Assembly (NCBI GenBank): GCA_022432975.1
Contig: CM039512.1
Location: 40,603,086-40,667,085, forward strand
Source of the DNA: Begonia masoniana
Lineage: Eukaryota; Streptophyta; Magnoliopsida; Cucurbitales; Begoniaceae
Direction: 5' to 3'
DNA length: 64,000 bases
Under the pieces are notes generated by a model, which searched no databases, was not told where the DNA came from, and worked only from the letters and a program-made list of their open reading frames with translations. The position numbers were made by a program, and so were the translations under genes. Positions 33,495-46,725 of the stretch are shown here, piece by piece (the first letter of the stretch is position 1; every line of letters begins with the position of its first letter).

Positions 33495-33687
33495 TTATGA
33501 ATGGTCTGTTTTGCTTAAGCCTTCCGCTATGTGTATCTTGTATGGGATATGGTTTTCACTCATTAGGGTTTATAATTCCCAGGTTAAGATTTGGGTGAGT
33601 TGTAGTATTTTTTGTTGGATAAGGTTGTTTGATGATCATAGTGTTTTACTGCCATAAGATAAAAGCTGGATGAGGCACTCATCCGGC

Positions 33688-33749
33688 TGACGTCATCGGC
33701 AGATGTCAAATGATAGGAGTCGAACAATTGAGTCTTCCGGATGACGTCA
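33688..33749 (+). promoter_or_regulatory. Two TGACGTCA palindromes
   Basis: TGACGTCA occurs at 33688-33695 and 33742-33749, each in an ATCCGG/TTCCGG context. This is the known core of plant bZIP (TGA/CRE-type) sites. Whether they act here is unknown; they sit upstream of the 60-bp array in solo LTR G. Confidence 0.35.
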
Positions 33750-33754
33750 CGGAA

Positions 33755-34500
33755 GATATAGAGTGTTTAGCCATCGGATGATGAAAGTGCTATTTTGTCG
33801 TCTAGCGATCGGCAGATATAGAGTGTTTAGCCATCGGATGATGAAAGTGCTATTTTGTCGTCTAGCGATCGGCAGATATAGAGTGTTTAGCCATCGGATG
33901 ATGAAAGTGCTATTTTGTCGTCTAGCGATCGGCAGATATAGAGTGTTTAGCCATCGGATGATGAAAGTGCTATTTTGTCGTCTAGCGATCGGCAGATATA
34001 GAGTGTTTAGCCATCGGATGATGAAAGTGCTATTTTGTCGTCTAGCGATCGGCAGATATAGAGTGTTTAGCCATCGGATGATGAAAGTGCTATTTTGTCG
34101 TCTAGCGATCGGCAGATATAGAGTGTTTAGCCATCGGATGATGAAAGTGCTATTTTGTCGTCTAGCGATCGGCAGATATAGAGTGTTTAGCCATCGGATG
34201 ATGAAAGTGCTATTTTGTCGTCTAGCGATCGGCAGATATAGAGTGTTTAGCCATCATAGAGTGTTTAGCCATCGGATGATGAAAGTGCTATTTTGTCGTC
34301 TAGCGATCGGCAGATGTAGAGTGTTAGCCATCGGATGATGAAAGTGCTATTTTGTCGTCTAGCGATCGGCAGATGTAGAGTGTTAGCCATCGGATGATGA
34401 AAGTGCCATTTTGTCGTCTAGCGATCGGCAGATATAGAGTGTTTAGCCATCGGACGATGTGAGGGTTTCCTTGTCGTTTAGTGACCGGATCATGTTTTAA
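33755..34500 (+). repeat. 60-bp tandem array, about 12 units
   Basis: A unit containing ATAGAGTGTTTAGCCATCGG and TTTTGTCGTCTAGCGATCGG repeats with a period of exactly 60 from 33781 to 34240, essentially identical between units, followed by a 16-base partial duplication and three or four 59-60 base units with small changes. Diverged ATCGGATGATG words continue to about 34820. The apparent 191-residue frame here is a by-product. Confidence 0.95.
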
Positions 34501-35021
34501 TTATGCACGTGGGGAGCACATGTCCATCGGATGATGTTTTCCTATTTCACCGGAAGATGAAGTATATTCCCTCGCCGGATGATGTAATTAATAACTTGTC
34601 GTTTAGTGATCGGATGATATAGAGCTTGTAAGCTATCGGAAGATGTCATAGATGAACACGTGAATTTCACATGTCTATCGGTGGATGTTTTTAAATTGGT
34701 CACACGAGATGCACGTGATCGTCGGTCGATGCGAGTATTCGCATATATCGATAGGTGTTTAAATGAGTCATGTGGGGTGCACGTGCTATCCGGAAAACAC
34801 AATGTCTATCGGTTGATGCATGCAGACCCATGCAACTTGTACGTCAATTGGAAGCATGTACGAGGGACTAACTTCCCATCCATTAAGATGAAGCCTTTAA
34901 GCCTGTTAGGTTTACTGTTATTAAAGAAAAAAAAAAGAAGGAGAAAAGAGTTCAAATATGAGTTAAAGTTTTATGTAAAGTCATGAATTTCGTGGCGATC
35001 CTCCCCGGGTCGTACAGTAAA

Positions 35022-35657
35022 ATAATCATTCAAGAACTGAATGAATAATCACAATACGCAGAAGCGTTGGGAGTGAAAGAACGGCGACAGCTCAACGATG
35101 AAGAAATCTTCTCTCAAGAATAAAAAATCTGTCAGTCGTTTTCTTAGAAAACGAACACTTAAATATCATTGGTAACTACCTTATCTGAGGTTTAACAAAT
35201 TACCAAATCGAAATACAAAGCCGCAAAGAATAAGGAAACCAAATCTCAACAAATCGGTTGTGTGACACCTCGTGTGATATTTTAGGAAAGTATTGCCAAC
35301 TACTTGGATATGGATCCCAAAGACTTAGGGAAGTATCCTATGATTAATGTGATCTCAAGGTCTGATATAATTCATTAAATCTGTTTCAAATTGGCCTTCC
35401 AAAAGAAAGTTTTCCAAAAAATAAATGCCTATAGAATATCAAATACTTTCCTTGATATTCAAGTTTCCTTATTTTTATTTTCACCAATATCTTCATGATT
35501 TCCAATAGTCATCCATCCAATAATCGGAATAGATTATTTCTTGATTACCAAGAAATAAACTACCAATTTGAAAAATAATGGAATAAAATATTATTACCAT
35601 AAATATATTTAACCAAAAAATTAATACCAACATATTTATAATGTATTTACATTTACA
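35022..35657 (-). repeat. 5' LTR of copia element D, distal part
   Basis: Matches 8445-9066 of the 3' LTR and ends with TTTACA at 35657 (TGTAAA on the minus strand). The GTAAA duplication at 35017-35021 separates it from solo LTR G. It is the outer boundary of element D. Confidence 0.88.
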
Positions 35658-37073
35658 GATGTTCTCATTGGAATCAATGTGATCAACAAATCCAGTGGAC
35701 TCACCGATGACTTGAGTACGTAACTATCCTAACAAAAAAACATTGTAGCATTCCACACCGTAGTCCTAAAGGCTTTATTTCATCCATCTGACAAATTTGA
35801 GTACAAAAAGCTTAAACACTACCCTACAGCAGCTTGTTGCACTTAGCAAAAATAAGTATGATTTTTGGAAGTCTGAACTGATGCCTTAGGTCAGATTTGA
35901 TTCCTATCGTTAATTACTCATCTTTGTAAGCACGCAAGAATTGCAATCAGAACATCAGAGGAGAAATTAAAGAAATCTAGCGTTATTACTCCATTTGTTG
36001 TAAAAAGGATTATGAATGAGATGGTTGAGGAAGAGATGGCCACTAAAGCAAAAGTACTAAGTTGTCCAATTGAAGTGAACCAAGCAACATTTCACACTCG
36101 CTGGAGGCAATTGCTAATAGCCTTAAGATGTTGGAGCATCCCATGAGTTACCAAGAGGTGGAAATTGCAACATTAATGACAATGTTACAAAATATGGAGA
36201 AGAAACAACGAACATTTTGGGATTATGTGAGAGTTAGACATGGATAGATGAAGCTGTCCATGAAAAGGAGTTTTGCAAGGCCTTAAGAGCCTTACTCGTA
36301 GTTCCCACTAGAAATACTTGCGGCCTTTGAGGACTATGAAAAGGATGATAAGACCTACCTGACAATCACCACATTCTCAAAACTCATAATAGCTCGTTCT
36401 GAATGCCTGTCAATCAAAGGACAAAATGTTGGTCTAGAAAGTTAATTTCGTACAAAGGACTACTAAAACAATTCTAGAACTTGGTTGCATACCTACAACG
36501 ACTGAATTTAGGTTGGAACAAAATAGGTGGAATTGTAACAAAAGGGGTGGAATTGTAAAATCTGTAAACAATGACCCACACAACATCCAACTGTTGTGAA
36601 GTAGTCAAAAGACTCGAGACAAAAATTCAATACAGTCCTTTCACACTTTCACTAAGGAATAGTCAAAGGTTGCAGTAAACTTGCAAATCTATGAATTTCT
36701 AACACAACCCTATCCAACCGCCATTGCACGACCAACTCAAACTTTCAAGGATCTAATGAAATTTTGGAAGAGACGTCACAATTCCAAAAACCTTTGACCT
36801 GAACATGCAAAAATTGAACTTTTTCATCGCAGCATACCCTAACGATCACTCAATGCAGGCAACACCACACATTTTATGGCTTCCACGCCACATCAGACTT
36901 GAAAAAATCACGATGGTGGCCAGCATTAGCCAAACCAAATGGTAAGACTTAGAATTCAAAACATCCAACTTCAAACAGATAACCACCTTTAAGAATATTT
37001 TCCTACATAAGGAGACGTACCTAACGTGTCATAAAATTTATTTATCCTAGGTAATAAATATTTCCCCTATACT
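35658..37073 (-). pseudogene. Ty3 pol relic (RT part), strongly decayed
   Basis: Most of this stretch has no readable frame. On the minus strand at 36965-36915 one can read G-C-F-E-F-stop-V-L-P-F-G-L-A-N-A, which fits the conserved Ty3 RT motif usually read [13 protein letters not shown] protease-RT linker relic lies on the other side of solo LTR F. The remainder, 35658-36900, shows nothing I can name. Confidence 0.45.
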
Positions 37074-37335
37074 TGTAGCGTCCCTATCACTGTACCCATT
37101 TTTACCCGTATTATTATTATTATTTTTTATCCTTATAAACTTTGTAATGTTTAAGCAGAATTTAAATCGTAGACTAAATCGTTAAATTGTTCGAATACTA
37201 TTTTAGAACCAATTGAATAAAACTTAAAACAAAGTTATAAAACAATTAAATAGAACAATTAAAACTATTAAATAAACAAACCAGTAAAACAGACAAAAAC
37301 AGGGGCAAAAGGGACAATTGTCCCGAAATGCAAAG

Positions 37336-37467
37336 GGGCGATCGATCGCCCAAAACAGGCGATCGATCGCTTGGACCAAAAATTTGAGCGGCGAACGATC
37401 GCCCCTCACACTTGTGATCAATCGCCCCGTGATCGATCGCCATGCTCTCTGGATTTTTCCAGAGAGC
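37336..37467 (-). repeat. Palindromic GCGATCGATCGC cluster with CTCTCTGG inverted repeat
   Basis: GGGCGATCGATCGCC and variants occur about five times, then GCTCTCTGGA pairs with TCCAGAGAGC. It is in the same relative place as the arrays of elements A, B and E although the words differ. Confidence 0.8.
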
Positions 37468-37959
37468 GGCAACCTCCCTGGAATCCGAAATTCCATGGAG
37501 CTCACCACTCTTTTCTTTCCTCCTCCTCCTTCCCTGCACTCCCACACATATACACTTAAACATAAATCATCAATTAAACGACCAAAAGCATATCTTTGAA
37601 CGCGTCTTAAAACATAGTGATTTTCGTAAAAACGAACTGCGTGAAACCATTTGAAAATCAAACAAAACCCTACGAAATTCAACAATCCAGCAATTCATTA
37701 AATGACAGTTTTAACAAAATATTTTATAAACATCAATTCATTTTTCCAAATCCAAACAACCTAAAATATATCTAACTGTACAATTAACCTATCTAATCCA
37801 CCATCAACCCATTACGCCCAAAACCCTCAAAATACCTAACTGTTACCCCCACAGGTCAAAATACGCGTCGACTGCTCATGCACACCAACGCAGCCGTTCT
37901 TCTTCAACCATCCTGTACATCGGGTGGAGGAACGTCGTCCTCACCTGTCTCAAATTCAC

Positions 37960-38493
37960 CTACACCATACAGACAACTATGAGCTAAAGGCTCAGCAAGT
38001 TTCGTAAATGCAAATGCATGCTGTGCAAATGAAGTTCAGAAATCATGCCACATTTTCTTATCATTACGTCACACACAGAATATCACCTAGGTCTCAGCCT
38101 ATTAGGTAGAGAGGACACGTCCCGCGATTGGAAAACCCTCTCCACCTAACGGGGGGTGGGGGGGGGGGGGTACACGCTTACATCCATATACAGCCGTGCT
38201 TGAGCCCCACCTTGCGTGACCAGATAACAGATTACGTAGATTCATTTCATTCATTCATTTCGTTTTCTTAAACACGTGCAAAAATCCATTTTCATGCTAT
38301 TTTAAAAGACGTGATGCACGAACAATTCAATGCATAAAGAAAACATACATCGAGCCAATAAAACATAACCTATAAAAGAACTAATCCTAACTACCCAACC
38401 AAAACATTTAAGCAAACAAAACTCCAATGATCCTCGACGCGACCTCGACGTACGGTGTAGGCCAATCGGCCATAGTAAGTCACGAGAACTTAC
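37960..38493 (-). other. Candidate intron inside solo LTR F
   Basis: On the minus strand CGAA/GTAAGTTCTCG and GGTGTAG/GTGAAT bound 534 bases, aligned with 28256-28792 of element E. Confidence 0.4.
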
Positions 38494-39470
38494 TTCGTGC
38501 GCGTTGAACTTTAAGCTCCGTCCACGAGCGTTGTTTACCTAAGGCAAATCCACAATATTATCGTTAAAAATGCATTAAAACCTCAAACGTCCAAATTAAC
38601 GAAATCCTTAACTAAGGAAATTTCTAAAATTCTAACTTAACTAATCGAGGCATTTTAACAAACAATTAACTCACGATATCTTGAAACCATCATTGACGAG
38701 TTTTTCCAAAAACCCAAAATTCCTCAAACCCTAACCTTTCTCACAAATCCATTTAACTTCGTCCAATAACGCTCGATACTTCCATTACATTCGCAACTAC
38801 GGTAAACCTATCGATTTCAAACCCTAAATCACATTTTTTAACGAAACCCTAAATGAACCCTAATCGTTTAAACTCCGTAAAAAATGAAATAAACTTTTCT
38901 AAAACTTTAGAATCGTACCTAGGGTCGGGATTGGAGAAGAAAACGTGAAGAACAGAGGTTGATCAGAGGGGAATCGCCGTTGGAAGGGAGAGAGTCGTCG
39001 TGAGAGGAGAGAAATCGCAGGGAGAAGCATGCAGGGCAGAGAGAAAATGAGGAAGGAAAAGAGAAGAAGTGTAATTTTATTAAAATTGACTTGGCAATTT
39101 ACCGTTTTGCCCTTCCTTTGTTTTCTATTTGTTTCGTCCTTCGTTTCGTTAATTAGCTAACGATTCGATTTCTCCTAATTCTCTTATTTCACCAACAACT
39201 CCAACTTATTATCAGGGTTCCATTAAAACTGTCCGTTCACAATTCGGACCCCGTTTACTTTTTTGACCAAAATATCCTTTATATTACGATAAACGTAATT
39301 CTCGTAAAATTAGCGTTAAACTCCTAAAATTCCCGAAATTTTCTTAAAATCCTTATTAATTATTAGGATCGTAAGACCGCTTTCTTTTTACGAAACCGAA
39401 CTAATTGACATGATTACAAAAATGCCATTATATTATTAATTTACAAAATCCCGTAAATCCGGGTGTTACA

Positions 39471-40297
39471 ATACTGATACTCGATCAGATTTTGAAAACG
39501 AGGCTAAGCACAAAAAAATTTCATTGTTCCCTTGCAACATACCAGGTGCACTAAACGAATATATCTCGCGAACCAGCTCCTTGCATAAGGAATTTTACGA
39601 CTAAGATCTTGAATCTCTTAATCCCACTACAACTCTCTTGCAGGGCGTGATCCCAACTAATGTAAAAAGTAGAAAAAAGTCCATGGATAACTTCATCTCT
39701 TGGTCAGGGGAAAACCCAACAAGTTCACTGGGAAACACATCCAAGTAGTCTAGAGAAATCAACACATGGACCTTGACCAAGAAATTCAAAACTCCTCCAA
39801 TCTCTAATGACCACCAATGCAATCTTCAAAATGGGTTTAGTTAATACTTTGCTAGGACCACTGAAATAAACGAGAACTCAGAATACTAGCTTGACAAAAG
39901 AACTTTCTTTAGATGACAATTGACAACAATTTTCGATTCACTAGGTGTCAAGTATCAATGGGATTCAAACCAACCATTGCAAAACTTAACACAGAAACAG
40001 GGACAACAAAAAAGACAAGGAAAAATTTAATTGGAACTGAACAAGATTCAAACGAATGAAAGGAGATAAAATTAAACCAATTATGATCTGCAGATTCATC
40101 TGAGTGAAAAACTCCAAGAATGGGTAATTGGCTATTGATAAAAGAAATTAACACGAAAGTTCCTTAAATCGAATGTGAGACCATCACCATCTCTTACTAG
40201 GTCAATTCGCACAAAAACTCGATCAGGGGAAAAATCTCTCTCAAACAACTCCAACCCATGAACTTGACATGTCTTTAACTAATCCCATACTCATGAC
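39471..40297 (-). pseudogene. Ty3 pol relic (protease-RT linker), strongly decayed
   Basis: The minus-strand frame 39822-39601 contains YLDVFPSELVGFSPDQEMKL, which resembles the Ty3 linker DVFPDELPGLPPDREVEF that precedes RT. It lies upstream (on minus) of the RT relic at 36915-36965, so the two are parts of one old element split by solo LTR F. 39830-40297 has no readable frame. Confidence 0.5.
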
Positions 40298-40821
40298 TGT
40301 AACACCCCCGAACCCACTCTGGCTCGGTGCGCTACTTGGCTCACTCTAACCCCGATAATTTAAAAAAAATTGGACACAGCAGAATTTAAAGCTAAGTCTC
40401 CCGAAGCTTTCTGATGTCATACCTAGCTGTCTAGACTCACTAATATCCCTTAATCCTAACCGTTAAGCACCACGGCGTCCTCCCCAAAAATTTCGGCAAA
40501 GTAACGCCTGAAAATGGCGCCTCCAAAATGCTAGGTACCTGCAAACGAATCAATTCTCAACCAGATCCAGAATGCTCTTACTCCACTATCCACTCACCTG
40601 TCCAACATATGAAATCTCCAAATAGTAGTAAAGAGAGAAACTATAATACTAACATCCCTAAGTGAAGAAAGTCCACAGTATAGGGCGAAACATCACCCTT
40701 AACTATGACTGTATACAACAAATATAAATAGCTATACCATAACTGTTAAAAACATCAACCAAAAAGAGTTACGCATTCCCATCATTTTCACAAATAGACA
40801 TCTACAATAAACTACCAAAAT
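40298..40821 (-). repeat. LTR fragment of the H/C family
   Basis: Begins TGTAACACCCCCGAACCCAC on plus and resembles the end of solo LTR 5559-8188 read in reverse. It is cut at 40821 by element C, which was therefore inserted into it. Confidence 0.85.
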
Positions 40822-41140
40822 TGTAACGCCCCCGAACCCACCCCGGCTCGGTGAGCTACTTGGCTCACTCTAACCCCGATTAAAACATAATTTACAATAA
40901 GCCTAGACTCGCTAAATTCTCTTAATCCTAACCGTTAAGCACCACGGCGTCCTTCCCGAAAATTTCGGCAAAGTAACGCCTGAAAATAGCGCCTCCAAAA
41001 TGCTAAATACCTGCACAAAATTTAATCCCAACCAATCAGAATGCTCTTAACCATCTAACCAACCTAAAAATCTCCAACAATCAACATATCGTTGAGAAGA
41101 TGCTATCAAACCAAAAAGAAACATTACACATTCCCTCAAC

Positions 41141-42612
41141 TGTCATACTTTCAGACACTAAATCGTGACGAGGTTACACCACAAGAGACCACACACACCT
41201 TTTGTGGAACCCTCCCGAACTGTCATACTTTCAGACACTAAATCGTGACGAGGTTACACCACAAGAGACCACACACACCTTTTGTGGAACCCTCCCGAAC
41301 TGTCATACTTTCAGACACTAAATCGTGACGAGGTTACACCACAAGAGACCACACACACCTTTTGTGGAACCCTCCCGAACTGTCATACTTTCAGACACTA
41401 AATCGTGACGAGGTTACACCACAAGAGACCACACACACCTTTTGTGGAACCCTCCCGAACTGTCATACTTTCAGACACTAAATCGTGACGAGGTTACACC
41501 ACAAGAGACCACACACACCTTTTGTGGAACCCTCCCGAACTGTCATACTTTCAGACACTAAATCGTGACGAGGTTACACCACAAGAGACCACACACACCT
41601 TTTGTGGAACCCTCCCGAACTGTCATACTTTCAGACACTAAATCGTGACGAGGTTACACCACAAGAGACCACACACACCTTTTGTGGAACCCTCCCGAAC
41701 TGTCATACTTTCAGACACTAAATCGTGACGAGGTTACACCACAAGAGACCACACACACCTTTTGTGGAACCCTCCCGAACTGTCATACTTTCAGACACTA
41801 AATCGTGACGAGGTTACACCACAAGAGACCACACACACCTTTTGTGGAACCCTCCCGAACTGTCATACTTTCAGACACTAAATCGTGACGAGGTTACACC
41901 ACAAGAGACCACACACACCTTTTGTGGAACCCTCCCGAACTGTCATACTTTCAGACACTAAATCGTGACGAGGTTACACCACAAGAGACCACACACACCT
42001 TTTGTGGAACCCTCCCGAACTGTCATACTTTCAGACACTAAATCGTGACGAGGTTACACCACAAGAGACCACACACACCTTTTGTGGAACCCTCCCGAAC
42101 TGTCATACTTTCAGACACTAAATCGTGACGAGGTTACACCACAAGAGACCACACACACCTTTTGTGGAACCCTCCCGAACTGTCATACTTTCAGACACTA
42201 AATCGTGACGAGGTTACACCACAAGAGACCACACACACCTTTTGTGGAACCCTCCCGAACTGTCATACTTTCAGACACTAAATCGTGACGAGGTTACACC
42301 ACAAGAGACCACACACACCTTTTGTGGAACCCTCCCGAACTGTCATACTTTCAGACACTAAATCGTGACGAGGTTACACCACAAGAGACCACACACACCT
42401 TTTGTGGAACCCTCCCGAACTGTCATACTTTCAGACACTAAATCGTGACGAGGTTACACCACAAGAGACCACACACACCTTTTGTGGAACCCTCCCGAAC
42501 TGTCATACTTTCAGACACTAAATCGTGACGAGGTTACACCACAAGAGACCACACACACCTTTTGTGGAACCCTCCCGAACTGTCATACTTTCAGACACTA
42601 AATCGCGACGAG
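41141..42612 (-). repeat. 80-bp tandem array, 18 identical-looking units plus a partial
   Basis: A unit starting TGTCATACTTTCAGACACTA repeats with a period of exactly 80 from 41141; the 19th start is at 42581 and diverges after 30 bases. Inter-unit differences are not visible. The 5' LTR shows only about one and a half diverged units at 63575-63665. There are no spacers, so this is a minisatellite and not a CRISPR array. Confidence 0.96.
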
Positions 42613-42773
42613 GCGACTCCACAAAAGATCACATTGCCTCCATATCTTTTAACTTTACATTTTACTTTCACTGTTTGCAAACGATGCTCAAAACACGTAT
42701 TTCGTAGTTTGAAAAACCATGATGCATGTCACAGACAATGCTCAACACGAGACAAAACAAACAAACACAACAA

Positions 42774-43359
<586 letters not shown>

Positions 43360-44694
43360 AAAACAAAGCAAACAAACAACTCCTACCGTTCCATGGTGTA
43401 GGCCCGAAGGCAAACCACAAGCAGTCCACTACTTACCTGGTGCTCGAAACTCAATTGTCCACTTCGTCGATAATTCAATCACTCGATCACCTAAAATAAC
43501 GAAACTTCATTTAGTAAACTCTAAAGACATTCTTAAACCTAAACTAACTAAAACTATAACACAATTCAACCTAAACATTCAAAACCCGGTTTTTATGCCA
43601 ATTTTTACCGTCCAACTTCAAACTCCATTAAAACCAAGCCTACATTCACCAATTACTCTCAAACTGCTATTTCTAGCTTAATCTAATTAAAATCTAACTA
43701 AATGGGCCACTAATTTGGGTTCGGTAAAAACCGACCCAAAACTTCGAACGCGCGTAACTTTCGCGTCGGTTATCAGAATCAAACGATTCCAGCGGCCACA
43801 CACTCCTCTAATAACCTAGTTTAATCTGCCAAAAGGAATTTTAAAATGAATGTCCGTAGCTGGGTCAAAAATCAAAAAACCCGAACTGCCCTTTAACCAG
43901 AAAAATTCCCTTTTCTGGTTTTTCATCAATTCTTCTCCGGTTCCTCACCAATCGATCACCCTAACATCCAATTAACCTAATCTAACACAAATTAGGGCTT
44001 CGAAATCCAGAAACCCGAAATGCACAGCACACACCTCACTGTTTTCACTCAGAAACAGGGGTATCCCAGCCCACCAAGGATCACCCCTCTCACACCTCTA
44101 AATCCCCCAAATTTTTGTCACAAAACAACCACGAAATCGACCCAATTCGCTTATCACTCAGACTACCCCTCGGCTGATCGACAGAGAGGAAAACAAGGAG
44201 GAAAAACTCACCAGTTTTCGGTCGAGTGAGGCGCGGAAAGGCCGAACCGAGCTCTGGCTTCAGCTCGCCGGATTTTGCTCGTCTGAACGGTGGCCGGAAC
44301 CGTGAGCTCGTCGTCGAAATGTCGCTCGTCGCTCAGGCTTCTTCTCTGTTCGGGGAGCTCGGGATGAAGAAACAGAATGGCTTCCTCGTGAAGCCATTCT
44401 GTTTTAATAAAAATTAAATTTTTATTTTATTTTATTTAGTTATTTATTTATCTTTTAACCAATTACTAATTTGCCCTCACATGTTGAACTTCCATAATTT
44501 CGTTTAGTTCGCGTCACCTCGACCTAAAATTTTCGAAACCCTCTTCCAAATAAAATCCCAGTTTTTAATAAACTAAATAACTCGTTAAATTTCTATCTAT
44601 TGACTCTCCAATTCTTCCTTTTTAATTTAGATAATTCTAAAATCCATAACTTAATTAAAGCAATACACCTTGAGGAGAAATCTCGGGTGTTACA

Positions 44695-45801
44695 ATCCAC
44701 CCTCCTTACAAAAATTTTGTCCTCAAAATTTGTGGCCTTGTTATTCCTCAATTTACCTACCAGGTGCCCCTACTCACCTATCGGGTAATGAAAATCCTTC
44801 CTACATCTCCCAAGCTTTGACTTCACTTATGTCTGCACTTCTTCACTCAAATACTCGTACGTTTATTGACTACAATTAATCAATTATCACTTATACTTTC
44901 ATACCCATTTAAGTTTATCTACTTGATTACTTTCCTAATCTAGTGTCCATCGAACACCCTATAACTACCACAATAGCATAATATCAAAAACTCAATGAAT
45001 GAACTAACTCATCACTCCCATCGTTTGCACCTACATACTCGGGTGATCACGACGTTTTACTATTTATCTACGCAATCTTCACATTCCAAGTTCCAATTCT
45101 TAAATCTATCGATTGGATATTATCTAACTTCCCACGATTATGCCCACTACACTCAATTTGTCCAATTTCTACTCATCACCAAACATTCTCAATTTCTTAG
45201 ATCTAAACTAACTCGCTCTAACTATCATCCAATACTCACTCTAAATGGTGTACCACCATATCAACTTCAACCCTATTATCCCTGAAATGAAAACTTTCAT
45301 AACCTTTCTTCATTTAGAGAACTCTTACTGCTACCGTCCTTTTCACTTCCAGCTGTATGTGACTTCCTCAAAGAATTCCTTTGGTGGTTATCTTTATATC
45401 GCTACTTCTTCATCTCCATATCTTTAGTTACTTGGTTTTCTAATCTAATTTCATCAAACCTGACAGTACAATGCTCAAATTCCCAAAGCTACCTCAATTG
45501 TGTGGGACTCAAGAACTCAAAATAACAGCATATACAACTCATATATCTTACCCTAAACCTCAAATTTAAATTCCCTTTCCTCTCACTAGCTCGCACCTAT
45601 TTACCTCGACTATCACGACACCATCATTTAGCATTCTAACTTCATTCACATAATCCAAACTCTCACTATGACCTTCTCTATACTCATTTAATCCAACTTC
45701 TATTTCAGTCATCACCTAGTCACTATCAACTTTTAAGTCTAACGACCTCAGTCTTTACTGAATACTATCAACTCTTAATCTAAACTTGTCACACCCTAAC
45801 T
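44695..45801 (-). other. Non-coding interior of element C, 3' side
   Basis: Starts with the polypurine tract on minus (GTAAGGAGGGTGGAT) and contains only short frames without known motifs. It resembles 16028 onward in element H. It ends at TAACT (45797-45801), one half of an imperfect target duplication of element B, whose other half AAACT is at 59721. Confidence 0.75.
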
Positions 45802-45828
45802 TGTCACGCCCTTACCCGTGATATCGTA

Positions 45829-46341
<513 letters not shown>

Positions 46342-46504
46342 TCGACTTTACTGTACTTAAGCGGAAATCTAAACCAAAGTCGAAATCAGAATTCGTTGGC
46401 ACATCGTTTAAAACAATTACTAAAACAATAAACTTTAAACAATAACAATTAATTAATAAAAGAAAATCATTTAATAAAACCCTTTTTTTTTATATATATG
46501 CTAG

Positions 46505-46725
46505 AACAGGAGGCGAGTAATCGCCAGAAATCTGGCGATTACTCGCCAGCCAGCGATTGCTCCTGGCGAGCAATCGCTGGCAGGTGATTGCTCCTAGTGA
46601 GCAATCGCCTCCTGGCGATTTGCCTCGCCCAGCAGTCGCCTGCCAGGCAGAGGAGGTGGCGATTGCTCGCCTCCCAGAGGCGAGCAATCGCCACACTCTC
46701 TGGAATTCCTCCAGAGAGTGGGGTT
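46505..46725 (-). repeat. Palindromic GGCGATTGCTCGCC array with CTCTCTGG inverted repeat
   Basis: Equivalent to 4966-5172 in element A. Copies of AGCAATCGCC and GGCGATTGCT alternate, and the CACTCTCTGGA inverted repeat lies at 46694-46720. Confidence 0.8.

Larger units (their letters stand above)
25638..35016 (+). repeat. Solo LTR G (about 3.15 kb) split by element E
   Basis: It begins TGTAACACCCGAGTCAACGG and ends GGGTCGTACA, with a perfect target duplication GTAAA (25633-25637 and 35017-35021). Parts 25638-27269 and 33500-35016 belong to it; 27270-33494 is element E, flanked by TTATG. It lacks any internal region, so it is a solo LTR. Notable contents are an intron-like block, a 60-bp tandem array and two TGACGTCA sites. 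Confidence 0.9.
5407..35657 (-). mobile_element. Element D: Ty1/copia, SIRE/Maximus-like, heavily interrupted
   Basis: Read on the minus strand the order is 5' LTR, tRNA-iMet primer site (25029-25040), gag, protease, integrase, RT, RNase H, envelope-like ORF, polypurine tract and 3' LTR. Integrase before RT is the copia order, and an extra ORF after RNase H is typical of the SIRE lineage. D contains three independent insertions: the solo LTR at 5559-8188, element H at 13191-21506, and solo LTR G with element E at 25638-35016. Element A truncates its 3' LTR at 5407. The native LTR is about 1.2 kb. Confidence 0.88.
37074..39470 (-). repeat. Solo LTR F (2397 bp)
   Basis: On plus it runs from TGTAGCGTCCC to CCGGGTGTTACA and has perfect ATACT duplications (37069-37073, 39471-39475). 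It is related to the element E LTR over both ends and in its middle layout. It holds a GCGATCGATCGC palindromic cluster (37336-37440), a CTCTCTGGA inverted repeat (37444-37467) and an intron-like block. Confidence 0.92.

Noticed and set aside
33763..34338. 191-residue frame with a repeated MMKVLFCRLAIGRYRV motif
   Set aside because: The 60-bp array has no stop in this frame and a period divisible by three; no gene context or codon signal.
41141..42612. Regular direct repeats that could suggest a CRISPR array (also 33755-34500)
   Set aside because: Units are contiguous with no spacers, and the DNA is plant; they are minisatellites.
43981..44417. Short frames near the end of C's 3' LTR as a host exon
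   Set aside because: The matching region in the H LTRs shows it to be LTR leader sequence with shifted frames.
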